The position numbers and the translations under genes were made by a program. Below the pieces are notes generated by a model. The model saw only the letters and a program-made list of their open reading frames with translations. It did no database searches and was not told the origin of the DNA. This document shows positions 63,780-64,000 of a DNA stretch of 64,000 bases, in pieces. The stretch covers positions 2,005,501 through 2,069,500 of the forward strand of contig CP033051.1 of assembly GCA_003667865.1 (NCBI GenBank), read 5' to 3'. Numbering within the stretch: position 1 is the first letter of the stretch; each line of letters opens with the position of its first letter. Source of the stretch: Rossellomorea marisflavi. Its GTDB lineage: Bacteria; Bacillota; Bacilli; Bacillales; Bacillaceae_B.

Positions 63780-64000
63780 TGAAGAACCTTGTATTGCTAG
63801 ATATTCTGTTTTACTTTGTTTTTCCAGTAGTCATATGGAACATGTCAAAGGATCCTATTGGAGACTATTACGCCATGTTATTATCAGCAATACCTGGGAT
63901 TCTTTATACAATAGTACGAATAATAAAGACAAGAAGAATTAATACCATTGGTTTATTTATTTTAACAACATTAATTATAAGTACAACCATAGATTTGATA
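63780..64000 (+). CDS. Membrane protein, 3'-truncated by window edge (VC0807-like?)
   Basis: 73 codons visible from ATG 63780: two hydrophobic helices (LVLLDILFYFVFPVVIW and YYAMLLSAIPGILYTIV), a basic loop KTRRIN, and a third helix. The layout resembles VC0807-family integral membrane proteins that are often next to a PadR regulator. The frame is open to the window end, so length is unknown. Confidence 0.6.

Overview
The window is chromosomal DNA of an endospore-forming Bacillaceae member (Firmicutes). The evidence is strong AGGAGG-type ribosome binding sites, frequent TTG/GTG starts, AT-rich intergenic DNA, a three-gene GerA-type germinant receptor operon, a YjcZ-family spore peptide, a YozG/DUF2975 pair, RsbR-like and Rrf2 regulators, and many compact intrinsic terminators. 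I cannot name the species.

Positions 1 to about 22,260 form a continuous, rightward-transcribed defence island that looks AT-richer than the rest. It holds: (i) a 5'-truncated SF2 helicase, a GHKL ATPase and a PLD nuclease, closed by a terminator at 3994; (ii) a cassette of a DUF4007 protein, a giant P-loop ATPase and a PAPS-reductase-like protein, which matches SspB-SspC-SspD of single-strand DNA phosphorothioation; (iii) a DUF262/DUF1524 protein matching SspE, the phosphorothioate-sensing effector; (iv) a McrB-like AAA protein with an EVE-like domain and a very large McrC-like PD-(D/E)xK nuclease; (v) an SF1 helicase with C-terminal zinc ribbons; (vi) four genes I do not recognise. The helicase/GHKL/PLD trio is the best candidate for an SspFGH-type second effector, so one modification module may serve two effectors. 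No SspA cysteine desulfurase is encoded here. The only related fold (24,675) lacks the catalytic cysteine.

Positions 22.3 to 37.3 kb are ordinary chromosome: Nudix and ClbS/DfsB-like proteins, an Fe-alcohol dehydrogenase, an aminotransferase-V protein, and two Rrf2 regulators with adjacent redox genes. One Rrf2 regulator is divergent from an NmrA/QorB-like reductase across a palindrome. The other heads a string of three transcription units that share a 23-bp operator-like inverted repeat. An SLH-anchored secreted hydrolase, a GlcD-type FAD oxidase and several small conserved proteins follow.

Positions 37.4 to 44.4 kb are a signalling region. A chemoreceptor and its own CheW lie on the minus strand behind a clear cyclic di-GMP-I riboswitch plus terminator. 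A PAS-STAS protein and a 7TM-PAS-GGDEF diguanylate cyclase lie nearby.

Positions 44.5 to 64 kb hold two small membrane or spore peptides, a non-coding 1-kb array of about 250-bp repeats built from short inverted words, an RND efflux pump with a divergent TetR regulator, a hydrolase, a cysteine-rich protein with 19/38-residue tandem repeats, the germinant receptor operon, a tRNA-dihydrouridine synthase, small membrane proteins, and a PadR regulator with a partial membrane partner. A 27-bp GGGTCA..TTGTCCC repeat recurs between genes from 26 to 52 kb and is absent from the defence island.
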